A stretch of DNA of 64,000 nt, from assembly GCF_000189635.1 (NCBI RefSeq), contig NW_002476350.1, positions 249,255-313,254 on the forward strand, given 5' to 3'. The position numbers and the translations under genes were made by a program. A model generated the notes under the pieces. The model saw nothing but the letters and a program-made list of their open reading frames with translations, ran no database searches and was not told where the DNA came from. Shown here piece after piece: positions 53,649-64,000 of this stretch (its first letter is position 1; every line of letters starts with the position of its first letter). The DNA is from Tetrahymena thermophila SB210. Its lineage: Eukaryota; Ciliophora; Oligohymenophorea; Hymenostomatida; Tetrahymenidae.

Positions 53649-53876
53649 ATGGGTCAGCAAAATGGTCAAATTACTTATGAGAGCAGATTGTCGCATAAAA
53701 ATTCAAATTTGGTATATAGTGAATAAAAATTAACTTTTTTGGTAGGGTATAATAAAATTATTAGAATAATTAATTATTCTGAATTCAGTATCCTGTAAGT
53801 ACTTGATACTCTGCCTGATCCTATTTAGATAAAGAAATATTTTCTAATTAATTTTAAATCAATTAACTAAATTTGA
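53649..53876 (+). CDS. Possible small N-myristoylated protein (75 aa) or gene fragment
   Basis: ATG 53649 opens a 75-codon frame to TGA 53874. It begins MGQQNGQITYESRLSHKNSN, where Gly2 and the following polar residues fit an N-myristoylation signal. The first 50 residues have mixed, protein-like composition and use TAA/TAG as Gln; the end (LPDPIQIKKYFLINFKSINQ) is less convincing and may instead contain an intron after a GTAAGT at about 53797. No family is recognised. Random open frames of this length do occur in such AT-rich DNA with one stop codon, so confidence is low. Confidence 0.35.
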
Positions 53877-54481
53877 TAAATAACTAGTAAGTGATGTATA
53901 CTTTTTATAAAATTCATATTAATTTAAATTTTATGTTAACAGAATTTATCAAAAGTATTTAATTTGATTCATAAATTAAATATAAATGTGCTGAATTAAT
54001 TTATCAAATTATTAAAAATACTTATGTTATTAAATTAATGGTCAAGGAATAAAAATTGAAATTTTTCATTTCTTGATTTGGAAGCTGATATTTAGTTTAT
54101 ATGGAATTTAAATCACTTCTAAATGAATAACACCTTATTAATACAATCAACTAAATTGTTACTCTTTGACATGTATTTTTTTTTATTTTTTTATTAAATG
54201 ATTGATTAATATTGATTAATAATTTTGATGGTCAAAAATAATAATTGAAACTAGTACCTACCTAGATTTTAGTTTCTCTGTAATACCCAAAAATATGATT
54301 AAGTTAAAAAATTGAATTAAATTATGTCCACATGAAATAATAAAATAATATAAAGATTCTGTCTATGTATTTATTTTGGTTGATATAGAAATTTATCAAG
54401 CTTCGATACTTTAAAACCACGAGATACTTAAAAATATATAATTAAATAATTAAATAAGTAAATATAAATCAATTTTTAAAA
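53877..54481. other. Upstream region of the lipase gene
   Basis: AT-rich, no gene. Presumed promoter of the lipase. No motif can be named. Confidence 0.55.
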
Positions 54482-55478
54482 ATGATCAAAGTTTTATCTT
54501 TAGTTTTAATTGTAAACTTTATTTGTATTGCTTGCAGCTAGAAATTTGAATATGATGAGGAAATGGCTAAAAACTTACTAGGATTTTCACTTTTAGCTTA
54601 CTGCAAACCTGAAAACATCCCAAAAAATAATTGTGGAGAACCTTGTTAAAGAAATCCCTCGAGTTTAATTGATTATTTAGTAATGACTTCTAATAGTACA
54701 CATACAAGCGGAATAATAGGCTATTCTACTGATCATGATGCTATTATTATTACTTTCAGAGGAACTATTTCTACTGACTTGACTAACTGGATGTACAATT
54801 TAGACTCTATAAAAGCTCCTTTTACTGAATGCACTGTTTCTAATTGTAAAGTTCATCAAGGTTTCTTAGATCACTTTAATAACATAAAAGACTAATTAAC
54901 ATAACATTTCAAAGAGTTGAAGTAAAAATATCCTCAAGCTAAAGTAATTTTAATAAATTAAAAAAACATTTTATAAACCCATAACTAATAATTTTCTAAA
55001 CTTTTCATCATCAAAATAAAAATGTAAATATATGAATCTAAATTATTTATTTATTTTTAAATAGATTTTCCTAACTGGACACTCCCTTGGCGCTGCAATT
55101 GCTACAATAAGCTTAGCTCACATTTACAGTCTAAATGAACAATAATAAATTGACATATTCTATAATTTTGGAAGTCCTAGGGTTGGAAATGTGGAATTTG
55201 TTAATTGGTTTACTTAGTAAAACATGGCTAAGTTATATGGCAGAATTACGACTGCACAAGATCCTGTTATCCATACTCCTCCATCTAATTTCCCATTTTA
55301 TTTCTAACACATAAATTAGGAAATATATTATTTAGTAAGTTAAAAAAATGCAACTTACATTTAATGTGAAAAGCCTAATGACAGTAATTGTATTAGAAGT
55401 TCAATAGAATACTCAATATAAGACCATTTAAATTATTTTGGATGGAACTTAAAATAATCAAAAAAGCCTTGTAAGTGA
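54482..55478 (+). CDS. Secreted class 3 (fungal-type) lipase
   Basis: A 291-residue protein in two exons (54482-54943 and 55065-55478; the 121-base intron is fixed by frame, phase 0). ATG 54482 gives a clear signal peptide (MIKVLSLVLIVNFICIACSQ). The Lipase_3 core follows: IIGYSTDHDAIIITFRGT is the strand and oxyanion-loop region. Exon 2 opens with IFLTGHSLGAAIA, placing the nucleophile at Ser161. NFGSPRVGN is the usual strand after it. TTAQDPVIHTPP supplies Asp220, and QDHLNYFGW supplies His275, completing a Ser-Asp-His triad. The cysteines in the N-terminal half (CKPENIPKNNCGEPC, CTVSNC) suggest disulfides. It likely hydrolyses acylglycerols outside the cell or in digestive vacuoles. Length is normal for the family and nothing is broken. 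Confidence 0.93.
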
Positions 55479-55941
55479 TTGATTTTTGTGATTTATGTTT
55501 TTATTTCAAACAAATTTTGTAATAAATAAACATTTATATTCATATTTCATAATTAAATAATTAAATAATTTCAAAAATTTAATCTATTTTTAAATTTTAT
55601 TTGAATATTTATAACATAATTTCAAAATTTATTTAGATTAATTAATTTATTAAATTATTTAATATTTATTTTTTAAGTTTTTAAAGTTTGCATATCATAA
55701 AAATAATAAAATTTGAAGATTACTGAATTTATTTCAAAATATTTTATGTTAAAAATATTCTCCTTTTTATTAGAAATTAAAAAGCAAGGCTATTTATTTA
55801 TTTAATATAGGATTTAATTTAAATAATGTAATTAGTGAAATAAGAGAATTTATAATAATTATTTATGTTTTGTTATAAATATTTAATTAAAATATATAAA
55901 TTTTATCTAATTTTTATTAACCAACATAAATTAACATTTAT
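55479..55941. other. Spacer between lipase and hydroxylase 1 (convergent)
   Basis: Extremely AT-rich 3'-3' spacer. No feature seen. Confidence 0.6.
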
Positions 55942-57289
55942 TCATTTAATAAAGAATGAAACAACAAATAATGCAGCGTGAATAGAAAATGTTTTGATAA
56001 GCACTTTGTTGATAATATCTCTTTCTTCAACTAATTGTTGTTAACTTAACTATTTTTTATTAATAACCGCATCTAATCTTGTGTTCATAACTTTCATCCA
56101 TTCAGAAGGTTATAACGCGATATGCATACAACTTGCATAACTTTCTGGAAGTGTTGGCCACTCATAATTGAATTGAGTCACTTAGTATTCTTTATGAGCA
56201 TTTACATGATGATCAGAGTGTCTTTCAAAGCGAAAAGAGAGCATATTACTAAACTTATGAGGAGCATTCCATGAAGAGTCATATTGTATGTCAATATCCT
56301 AATATTAAGTTAATCCATAATGCTCTATATATTCTATTACTAATGATTCTGCAACACTAATTATTACCATTAATAAATAGAATCCTAGACCATAAAGACC
56401 ACATATTTTATAAACTACGGTTGGAACTAGTAGTTATGCAATAGAATAGTAAATCATTCTATTATATATACTTAAAAAGGGATTAGATGCCTTATGGAAC
56501 TTTACAACTCTTTCATTTTCACAGTTCCAAGCTTTGATATAAGTTTGTTAAATTTATCTTAACATATAAGCAAAAATTGATTCGTTCCTCTAAGCAACAA
56601 CAGGATCTTTCTTTGTTCCGACATACTTATGATGAGACATTATATGGGCAATTTAATAGTGAGCATACATCATTCTCATCAGGTTAAAAATACCTTTTTT
56701 TGTTTTATAATAATTAATATCTATTGTAAAAAATAAATAAATGCTTGTTATTAAATATTTTAAATGTTGAGATTTATCTGCCATTTACATATTTAATCGA
56801 TTAGGATTATTCATGCAATATGCAATGATAATATAAAATAATTAATAATATACCTGCTGATTATTCAAAAGGAGAAAGTCGATGGATCAGCTCATGAGAA
56901 ACGTTAATAGTGCTTCCCAATGAAAGAGATGCAGAGAAAGCAAGGAAAATAGCTTAGAAAATAGAAAGAGGTGTGAAACAAATTTTATATAATGTATAAA
57001 TCATCAGCAAAACATCAACAATGATAGCGACATATAATGGGATTGAGTAGAAAATGCTATATTTCTTTTATTTTTCATCTTCTTTGTTATAATTAATGTC
57101 ATCATAAGGCATAAATCTATCAAGGATTGGAGCAATACAGTGATGGAAAAAGACTAAAGCATATCCAGTCTTTAAATATTCCATGCCAAACACAACAATA
57201 AGTGCAATCATAACTGGTGTGTAGAATTTTAGTGAATCAAAAGCTGTATTCAAATTCTACTCAAATTGTTTAAACTTTTTTTCTTACAT
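55942..57289 (-). CDS. AlkB-like membrane di-iron hydroxylase 1
   Basis: A 395-residue protein in two exons (57289-56854 and 56693-55942); taking the acceptor at 56693 gives exactly 396 codons and matches the neighbour's exon junction. Several hydrophobic spans frame the histidine boxes: HELIHR (132-137), HYQIAHIMSHHKYVGT (from 157, with H157, H162, H166 and H167), IEHYGL (268-273) and RHSDHH (303-308). This order and the EHYGL and RHSDHH motifs are those of the AlkB alkane/fatty-acyl hydroxylase group of integral membrane fatty-acid hydroxylase proteins, which use two iron atoms and O2. Bacterial AlkB usually has EHxxGHH where this protein has AHIMSHH. It probably sits in the ER membrane; the substrate (alkane, fatty acid or sterol-like lipid) cannot be told. 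Tandem paralog lies immediately upstream. Confidence 0.88.
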
Positions 57290-57667
57290 AACTAAGTGTT
57301 ATTTCTAATACTTTTTTTTGATTAAAACTGAGCAATTAAAGATTTCTTTTGTTTTTTTATTATTTATTGTTGGATCAATTATAAATTCTATGTGGTGATT
57401 TAAGTTATTATACAATTTTTTAATTAAAATAAATAAAATTGTTTACATTTACTTAAAAGTTTATTAAAAAGAAAAAGAAAATTGTGATTCAAATTACATA
57501 ATTTGAATCTCAAAAAACAAATATTTTGCATCATATATGTAATATTTGATAATTATATAATAAATAAATAGTTTCTCAAGTAAAAACAATTTACAAATAT
57601 TTATGTTGAATTCATGCATATAAATATCTCTATGTATTATTTTGAATTGCGTTTATTTCTATTTTAT
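57290..57667. other. Spacer between the two hydroxylase genes
   Basis: AT-rich spacer of 378 bases that must hold hydroxylase 1's promoter and hydroxylase 2's 3' end. Each gene therefore probably has its own promoter. No element is recognised. Confidence 0.55.
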
Positions 57668-58877
57668 TCAAAATAAGAATGAGATTAATAAAATTATTGA
57701 GTGAGTCAAGATTTGCTATTTATAGAAATTATCAAGAGTCTTTTTTTCGAATTCTTAATGCTCCTTAGACACTTCTTTTTTAGCAAAAAAGGACTCTAAA
57801 CGAGGATTCATGATAGAAAACCAGAGCTTTGGTTACATTGAAACCTAAATCATAAATAAGTAGCTCTCAGGCAGCTAAGGCCATGAATAATCGAAGCTTG
57901 AAATTTAATATTCTTTATAGGCATTTACATGATGATCAGCATGTCTTTCAAGCTTAAATGAAGATATGTTTGTATACCTTTAAGGAGAGTTCCAAGCACA
58001 ATCGTAAGAAACTTTATTATCTTTTGTGACAAAAAGACCATAATGTTCCAAGTATTCAACAATTTCAGCTTCAATAACTGCTACAAAAACCATCCATAAA
58101 TAGTAATATAATCCTTTTCTTCCATATGTAACCAGCATTAGTAAAGGGAAGGCAAGTTAAAGCAGAGTATTATAAATCATTCTATTTTTGTAATGAAATT
58201 AAGGGAATGAAGTCTTTTCTTGTTAAATCAATCTTTCATTTTCACACTTCCATGAAACAGCGTAGTTACCCCAAAGCTATCTAGGAAGATACTAATACAA
58301 AGTTTCATCTTTTTTTGCTACAATAGGATCTTTGTCAGTTCCAACATGCTTATGGTGCCATAGCAAATGGAATATAGGATAATGGCAGTACATAACTCTT
58401 ACAAAATTCAAAAATCCTATTTAAAATAATAAAAATAGCATTGGATCTATAAAAAATAATGATTAACTTACCTACTGCCTACTCTAAAGTTGTTAATCTA
58501 TGAATTAACTCATGCGAAACATTAACAGTATTACCCAAAGTTAAACCTGCAGAGCTTATCAAAAGGAAGCAGTTCAAGGCAGAAAGTTAAGAGCCACTGC
58601 TAGTAACTTTATTTATCACATAAAACATTTACAATGTATCAGAAATAACAGCTAAAAATAGAGGGATTGTGTATAAAAAATGGTTTTTCTTTCTATTTGA
58701 TTCTTCTTTATTCATATTCTTGTCATCCAAGGGTAAAATCTAATCGACCTTTTTTGCTAAGCACTGCAAAAAAAAGCCTAAAAAATATCCATTATTAAAG
58801 TACTCTGCCCCTATAAATAGAAGTATGTTGTTAAAAACAGGGGTGTAAAACTGCAAAGAATCTAAAAATATATCCAT
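57668..58877 (-). CDS. AlkB-like membrane di-iron hydroxylase 2
   Basis: A 384-residue protein in two exons (58877-58472 and 58416-57668; intron 58417-58471) at the same splice position as its neighbour, confirming duplication. It starts MDIFLDSLQFYTPVFNNILL, shorter at the N terminus than hydroxylase 1. Boxes: HELIHR (122-127), HYPIFHLLWHHKHVGT (from 147), LEHYGL and RHADHH. All expected metal-binding histidines are present, so it should be active. The two proteins share the framework between boxes (YxxYTPV, KKDP/DKDP, CENER, WNxP, WPxLPESY) but differ over most other positions, so the duplication is old compared with channel-like genes C and D. The role is membrane-bound hydroxylation of a lipid chain by family; the substrate is unknown. 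Confidence 0.88.
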
Positions 58878-59463
58878 CTTCTCTTTCTAATTTCTGATAA
58901 TCTAAATTTTTTAATCAAAATATTTATTAACTTTAAAAAGATATCATCAAAATTAGTTGAAACAAAATATAAATGATAATATAAATTATTGAACAAATTA
59001 TGGATTTAATTTTTATGTAAGTAAGAACTAAACAATATTTTAACAATAATAAATGACCTAAATATTCTTTAGGTTTATCTCTTTGGGTTAATAAATACTT
59101 TTACAATTAAAATCTTGAAATATAAATTGTATTTAAAAGAATTAACTTAACTAATAATCTTAGTTTTATTAAATACTTTCAGAAAGGATAATATTTATTT
59201 GATGATAAAAAAGAAAAATTAGTTTCATGATTTGATTTCAACATTTGAATATAAATTTTGGAATTTATTAGAAAGTTTTAATTTTTCAAAAATAAAATTA
59301 TAATTAAAATATTTATGTGTAAATAAATGGATGGAAGATTAATAAATTTTTTAATGAAACATAAAATTATTATTAGAAAGAATATTTTATTTATTAAATT
59401 AAGGAAGGAAAGAAATTAATATATTTTGAAATTATCAAGCTTTATTATTGTAATTTAATTTTA
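58878..59463. other. Spacer upstream of hydroxylase 2
   Basis: AT-rich, holds the promoter of hydroxylase 2 and the 3' flank of the Q-rich gene. No coding stretch or motif is recognised. Confidence 0.55.
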
Positions 59464-62400
59464 TCATTGATGCTATTAAAAGGATATTTCTAGTGGGGAT
59501 TAAAATATTTAATTGTTTTCTGCTTGCTGTTGCTGTGGTGAGCTTTGCTGGCCTTTATGTGAAGAGTAGTCTTGAGAGTTTATAAATAGGTTTTAAAAGG
59601 ACATTTAAAACTAATTAGCATTACTGCTGCTGTTGAAATATTGAATGCTGTTATTTTGTTGCTGAGTTGATATTTAGGACTTTAATGATGTTATTTCATT
59701 TTATTGATTTGTAATTTATTATTTCAGTTAAAGAATTTAGCTTTTTAAATCTGAGTTTTCGTTTTACAATACTTTTTCTTTTTTTGTATGAGTGTCAAGT
59801 ATTTTTTTCATTTTATCTTTTATTTTAGTCATTTCCAGCATTTAAACTGTTTGTTACATTGAAGAAGGACTCTTTGTTAAATTAGAAGAGAAGGTTGAAT
59901 ATAAAGGAAATTCTAATAGCTAAGAATTATTGTAGCTTTTGTTTATATTTTCCGTTTTGTTAGGATGAGTAGGTGTTGAGTGCTCTTCTGCGTTTTTTTT
60001 GGTGAAAGGTGAGAAATTGATATTGTGGGTTGAAGAAGATTGCTATTCAGAAGTTTCAAACCTCTTTATCGAAGAATGAGTCATTGAATTATCATTTGTT
60101 GCAGAAGATGCTGCACTTGCTTGATGAGGTAGATTTTATTAAAATGAATTATTGTTTGTGCTTTTAGGACTTTTTGAGCTTTGCAAAGTTTAGTTGCTTT
60201 TCTTATCAGATAACAATTTTAAGGTTGAATTGGATTATTTTTTTGGATTGATTTTATCAATGCTTTTATTTTACTGGTTTTATGAGTGAGGAGAGCTATT
60301 AATCTAGCTACCTGGTACTCCTGCAAGCGAAACTCTACTATGATACGAAGTAGAAGAAGGTGCATAGTACTGCTGATGAATTTATTATTAGTTAAATAAT
60401 TGATCTTCATTATTTTACGTTTTTTAATTGGTATTTACAGCAGTGTGAACCTGATTAGCTTATTCTAATAATTTTGAATGATATTATTTACTCTTTGTGG
60501 ATGGCAAGTTTGTCTAATTTTAGCTTTAATTAGCTTCTTCTGTATTCAACGTAAGAGGTTTGTAAGATAATTTTGAAGATATAGTAGTTGAAGCTTATTG
60601 AGTTTGATAAGACTTGTTTTATGAATTTTATGAATTATATTGGCTAAAATCAAAAGGTTTTGAACTCTTAGCATTATTTGCTGAAGGAGATTTCGGTTTA
60701 TTTTAATAATTAATGTTCTGATTTTGTTAATTGTTTGCCTCTAAATCAGAAGAAATAAAGAGACTATTATTCTATTACATAGAGAAGTTATTTATATTAT
60801 TATTTTAATAGCTAGGATGTGCTTGATTTATGCTGAAAGTTGTAAGAGCAGGTGCTTTATTTATAGAAGTGCTTCTTCTTTCTTCCTAAATATTTTGCAT
60901 GTTTGAGGCAATTCTAGCATTTTAGTTTTCTAAGAAATTATTAAAAGGATCTTAAATTACCCTTCCTGCTAATTATTTAGTTTCTATATTAATATCAGAG
61001 AGCTTAGGCGGTGTGGTAGACACGTTAATATGGGTTTAGCTTTTAGGTTTTTCTTCATTCGATTGATAATTATTGCTAGAATAATTATCATTTTTTTCTT
61101 TCCCCATTTATTATGTTGTCTGATAAATCTTGGGCGAAGTTGATAAATTGCTTATTTAATTAGAATTGAAGGAATTTATAGGAGAAATAGTTGACGATAT
61201 TTTCTGAATTTAACTTTGTAAGTTTGTGGAGCTACGAGGAGAATATTTTGAGTTCAATTCGTTAGCATTGCTATTTATTGAAATTATCTATCCAACCAAC
61301 GAAGAGTTGTTATTTTAAGTGTTAAGAGAGTTCTATTTCTAAATTTATTGCTATTATTATTATTATTTTGAAGCGTTTTGATTTTCAATGTTTTTAGCAC
61401 CTTACTATTGTGTTTAATTTATAGAATTATATTCTTATAAGAATTTATTAGATAATTTAGTACTAGATGAGTTATTTTATTATTGTTGGTGTTACTGCTG
61501 TTAGGAATTTAGTAGAGTAGCTTATCCTAGAAAAGAAGGACTCGGACTCATATAATTACTGCTTGTACCACTTTTAGAGGGAGTGTTAGATCTGCTGCTT
61601 TTACCTTTTGTCGCATTAATAATCGAGCTAGAGTGATGAGCTTATCTACTCTGAGTATTAATATTATTACTGTATTTTTAAGCTAAAGTTAGTGAATCAC
61701 CTTGCTAATTTGCTTGCTAATACTGTGTTATAGAGATTTTTTGTGGATTCGAAAGCATATATTTTGAGGAAATACTGCTTGTACTGCTCAACTTACTTTA
61801 AATAGGTTGTATTTTTCTCTCAAGAGATCTGCTACCTATGTCTATGCCATTAACTACCATTCCTTGTATGTTTTATTAAGAATCTTATTTGATTGCATTA
61901 AAACTTGGTTGATTGCTTTGATAGTGGTGTTAACTTGTAGACATCCTTTGCTGAAGTTGTGCTTGCTACTAAAGTTAGTTTTGCTAATTCAAAGCTTCAT
62001 AATCTGTGATATTTGATAATTTACTTTTTAAAATTAAAATAAAATTTGACTTTTTGAATTTTTTTTTTGCATCTAATTAAATTTTTTTAGTTTTTTGCTT
62101 TCGGATTTGCTAAAAATTAATATCAACAAATGTAAAATTGAAATTCAAGATTATTGTTTGAAATTTACTCTTTGTTTTATGTTTTCTAAATGGATGTAGC
62201 AGCTTAAGGTTCCCTTGGAGATTTGGTTTTGCTGTATGCCTCAAAATATTTAGATTCTGAAACAGCTGTAGAAGTGCTTGCTTATTCATTTTAGCTAGAA
62301 TTAGCTGCTGGTTTTAAATTTGAAGAGCGAGATAAATTAACTTAACTAATTGTTGCTGGATTGTTTGATGGATTAAGCTATGGAGAGCTAAATAAATTGA

Positions 62401-63550
62401 TTGTTGCACTCTATACATGGTTACTGCTGTTAGTTTATGAGATGCCAGCCAATTGATTTATTAAGCTGTACTCAAGAGATTTACGAAATAAATTATTACT
62501 AGGCATATTACTACTAGATTAAGACACTGCACCTGAAGATGAATTTAATCCATTATTCGCTTTGTTATATTAAAAAGTATTTTAAACCTTGTTATTTAAG
62601 TTACCAGAGCGAGTGCTGTCTACTCTCTCAAGAGTGTGATTTCTACCACCATTGTGAGAAGAAGGGTTGTTTATATTCGAGCTTTGATTAGTTAACATTT
62701 AGGCATTGTTAGCACTCTATATATAATTTTTTACTGAAAGACGAGCACTATTAATAGTTGTAGACTGTTGATCTGTTATTTAAATTTTGGTTTAGCTATT
62801 AGGGTTAGTTTGCTAATTAGATTAATTAGAGCTTGAATTTATTTGCGAATTTAGACTGCTGTAGTTAATCTGTGAATTGTTATTATATGTGATATTTTAA
62901 GAATAGAACTTTTATTATAAGCTTGGTTACTACTGAATATCCTATTACTGTTGCTATAAAAGCTGCTGTTATTGTTGCTAATACTAAAATTAACTTTATT
63001 GCTATTATTGTGAACCTTGTGATTAAAATTATAACTGTTAGGCCATTAAAGTCTCATATATCTGTTATCCTAGAGTTGTGGGCGATTTTTCCATCAAATA
63101 ATTCCTACTTTCTTTTTCACCTGGCCTTACTTCGATTTTTTCATTAGCTTCTTAAAAATTTTTAATTGCATTCTTGACTAAAGCTCCTGTATTATTACTA
63201 GAGTTACTTTGATAGTTACTGCTACTACTCATATATTATCCTTGAATACCGGTACTGCTGATGTGCTGACTCATTGGCTGAAAATTGCTTTAAAAATTAT
63301 TATTTTGTGTTAAATTTGATGGAATATTAGGAGAGTTATTGATTGATAATAATGGTGAAGGAGAAGATCCCAAATAATTTGTATTTGTATTCATATTTTA
63401 GCTGAAAATTGCTTTATTTGCACCGTTATTTATTTCTTCGGAGTATTTTCTCACTGCGCTCCTGCCTTCTAATTTATATTATTAAACTGAACTATTTTTT
63501 TCTTTTACTAATTCTATTTGCTGCTATCCTAAAATAATTTTTGTGGACAT
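59464..63550 (-). CDS. Large Q/N/S-rich low-complexity protein with C-terminal coiled coil
   Basis: A 1313-residue protein in two exons (63550-62169 and 62023-59464); the intron acceptor is fixed because other AGs lead to TGA. It starts MSTKIILGQQQIELVKEKNS at 63550. The first 50 residues are the least repetitive part and may be the conserved functional piece (VRKYSEEINNGANKAIF). The rest is dominated by Gln, Asn and Ser, with pure Gln runs encoded by mixed TAA/TAG/CAA/CAG, and many SP/TP sites (SPSP, SPR, SKSP, TPTHP) that could be kinase targets. Near the C terminus a charged heptad region (EMTKIKDKMKKILDTHTKKE and on to LQLKQQITNQQNEITSLKSQ) predicts a coiled coil. The end is SPLEISFQQHQ, TGA 59466-59464. 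No enzymatic domain is seen. A scaffold, RNA-granule or cytoskeletal role would fit such composition, but is only a guess. Confidence 0.8.
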
Positions 63551-64000
63551 TAATTAATTTATTTAATTAATTAATTTCTTTTTCTTCTCTTTTTTAATTT
63601 GGTATTGATAAATAAATAACACTTTAAAAATAGATAAATAACTAATAATAATTTTTAAATTTTGACTGAATCAATGAATGAATGAATTTTCAAGGATTTT
63701 TAATTTTTTAAATGCTTCGTTTTTGTAATCAAGTTAAATAGTTTATGCATGGCAAAATAAAGGTGAAAATAAATAAAATTATTAAAAATTGATATTTAAT
63801 AAGTGTTATCAACAAGAGATATTACTGTACTATTGATATTCTCATGCAATCACAAAATAATCAGTAAATTATCAATAATGAATCTTCATACTTTCTTAGT
63901 TGATTTTACTTTCTCTACTCTAATCTTAATATTAAAATTTACAATAAAACGACGCTATGCTGGACAAAGGCATAAATTTTTGATATTTATAACAATTAAT
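63551..64000. other. AT-rich intergenic DNA at the right edge
   Basis: Promoter side of the Q-rich gene. No gene or repeat beyond short AT runs is seen. The next gene, if any, begins outside the window. Confidence 0.55.

Noticed and set aside
53590-53720. Known small RNA gene (5S, U1, U2, U4, U5, U6, SRP, telomerase RNA, RNase P)
   Set aside because: None of the hallmark sequences of these RNAs that I know could be found in the GC-richer island, so no RNA gene is called.
1-64000. CRISPR arrays, tRNA genes, rRNA genes, telomeric repeats and chromosome breakage sequence
   Set aside because: Looked for and not seen on either strand by eye; the window is eukaryotic and internal to a chromosome.

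Overview
The window reads as AT-rich nuclear DNA of an oligohymenophorean ciliate of the Tetrahymena type, most likely macronuclear. TAA and TAG stand inside every recognisable gene at positions where glutamine is expected, and TGA is the only stop that ends a gene. Introns are short, AT-rich and GT..AG. Any tool using the standard code will break these genes into fragments, so all coordinates below come from reading with TAA/TAG = Gln. No tRNA, rRNA, CRISPR array, telomere or transposase was recognised.

Layout. (1) 1232-6837 (+) encodes a secreted or type I membrane protein with an LVIVD-repeat propeller, cadherin-like (CADG) segments and a long cytosolic tail. (2) 7601-37791 (-) is a head-to-tail array of five paralogous multi-pass membrane proteins, called A to E here. 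They resemble the CSC1/OSCA/TMEM63 stress-gated cation channel family. C and D are young copies made by tandem duplication of a unit of about 7.1 kb. That duplication also copied the 3' end of gene E and left it stranded as a relic at 25100-25753. (3) About 38935-40268 is a nested tandem repeat. Two of its units carry degenerate copies of the promoter, start codon and signal-peptide region of the gene that follows. (4) 40212-50355 (+) is a giant cysteine-rich, beta-propeller/beta-helix, multi-TM surface protein. (5) 50895-52271 (-) is an intronless polytopic membrane protein of unknown family.

(6) 53649-53876 (+) is a possible small gene. 54482-55478 (+) is a secreted class 3 lipase with a visible Ser-Asp-His triad. 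(7) 55942-57289 and 57668-58877 (-) are a tandem pair of AlkB-like di-iron membrane hydroxylases with complete histidine boxes. (8) 59464-63550 (-) is a 1313-residue Q/N/S-rich protein with a C-terminal coiled coil.

How the genes relate. The window is dominated by membrane and secreted proteins and by local gene duplication. The lipase and the two hydroxylases could both act on lipids or fatty acids, but they are separate transcription units on opposite strands, so a shared pathway is only an inference. Exon boundaries are given where the reading frame fixes them. For the channel-like array and the giant gene the internal introns were only partly mapped.
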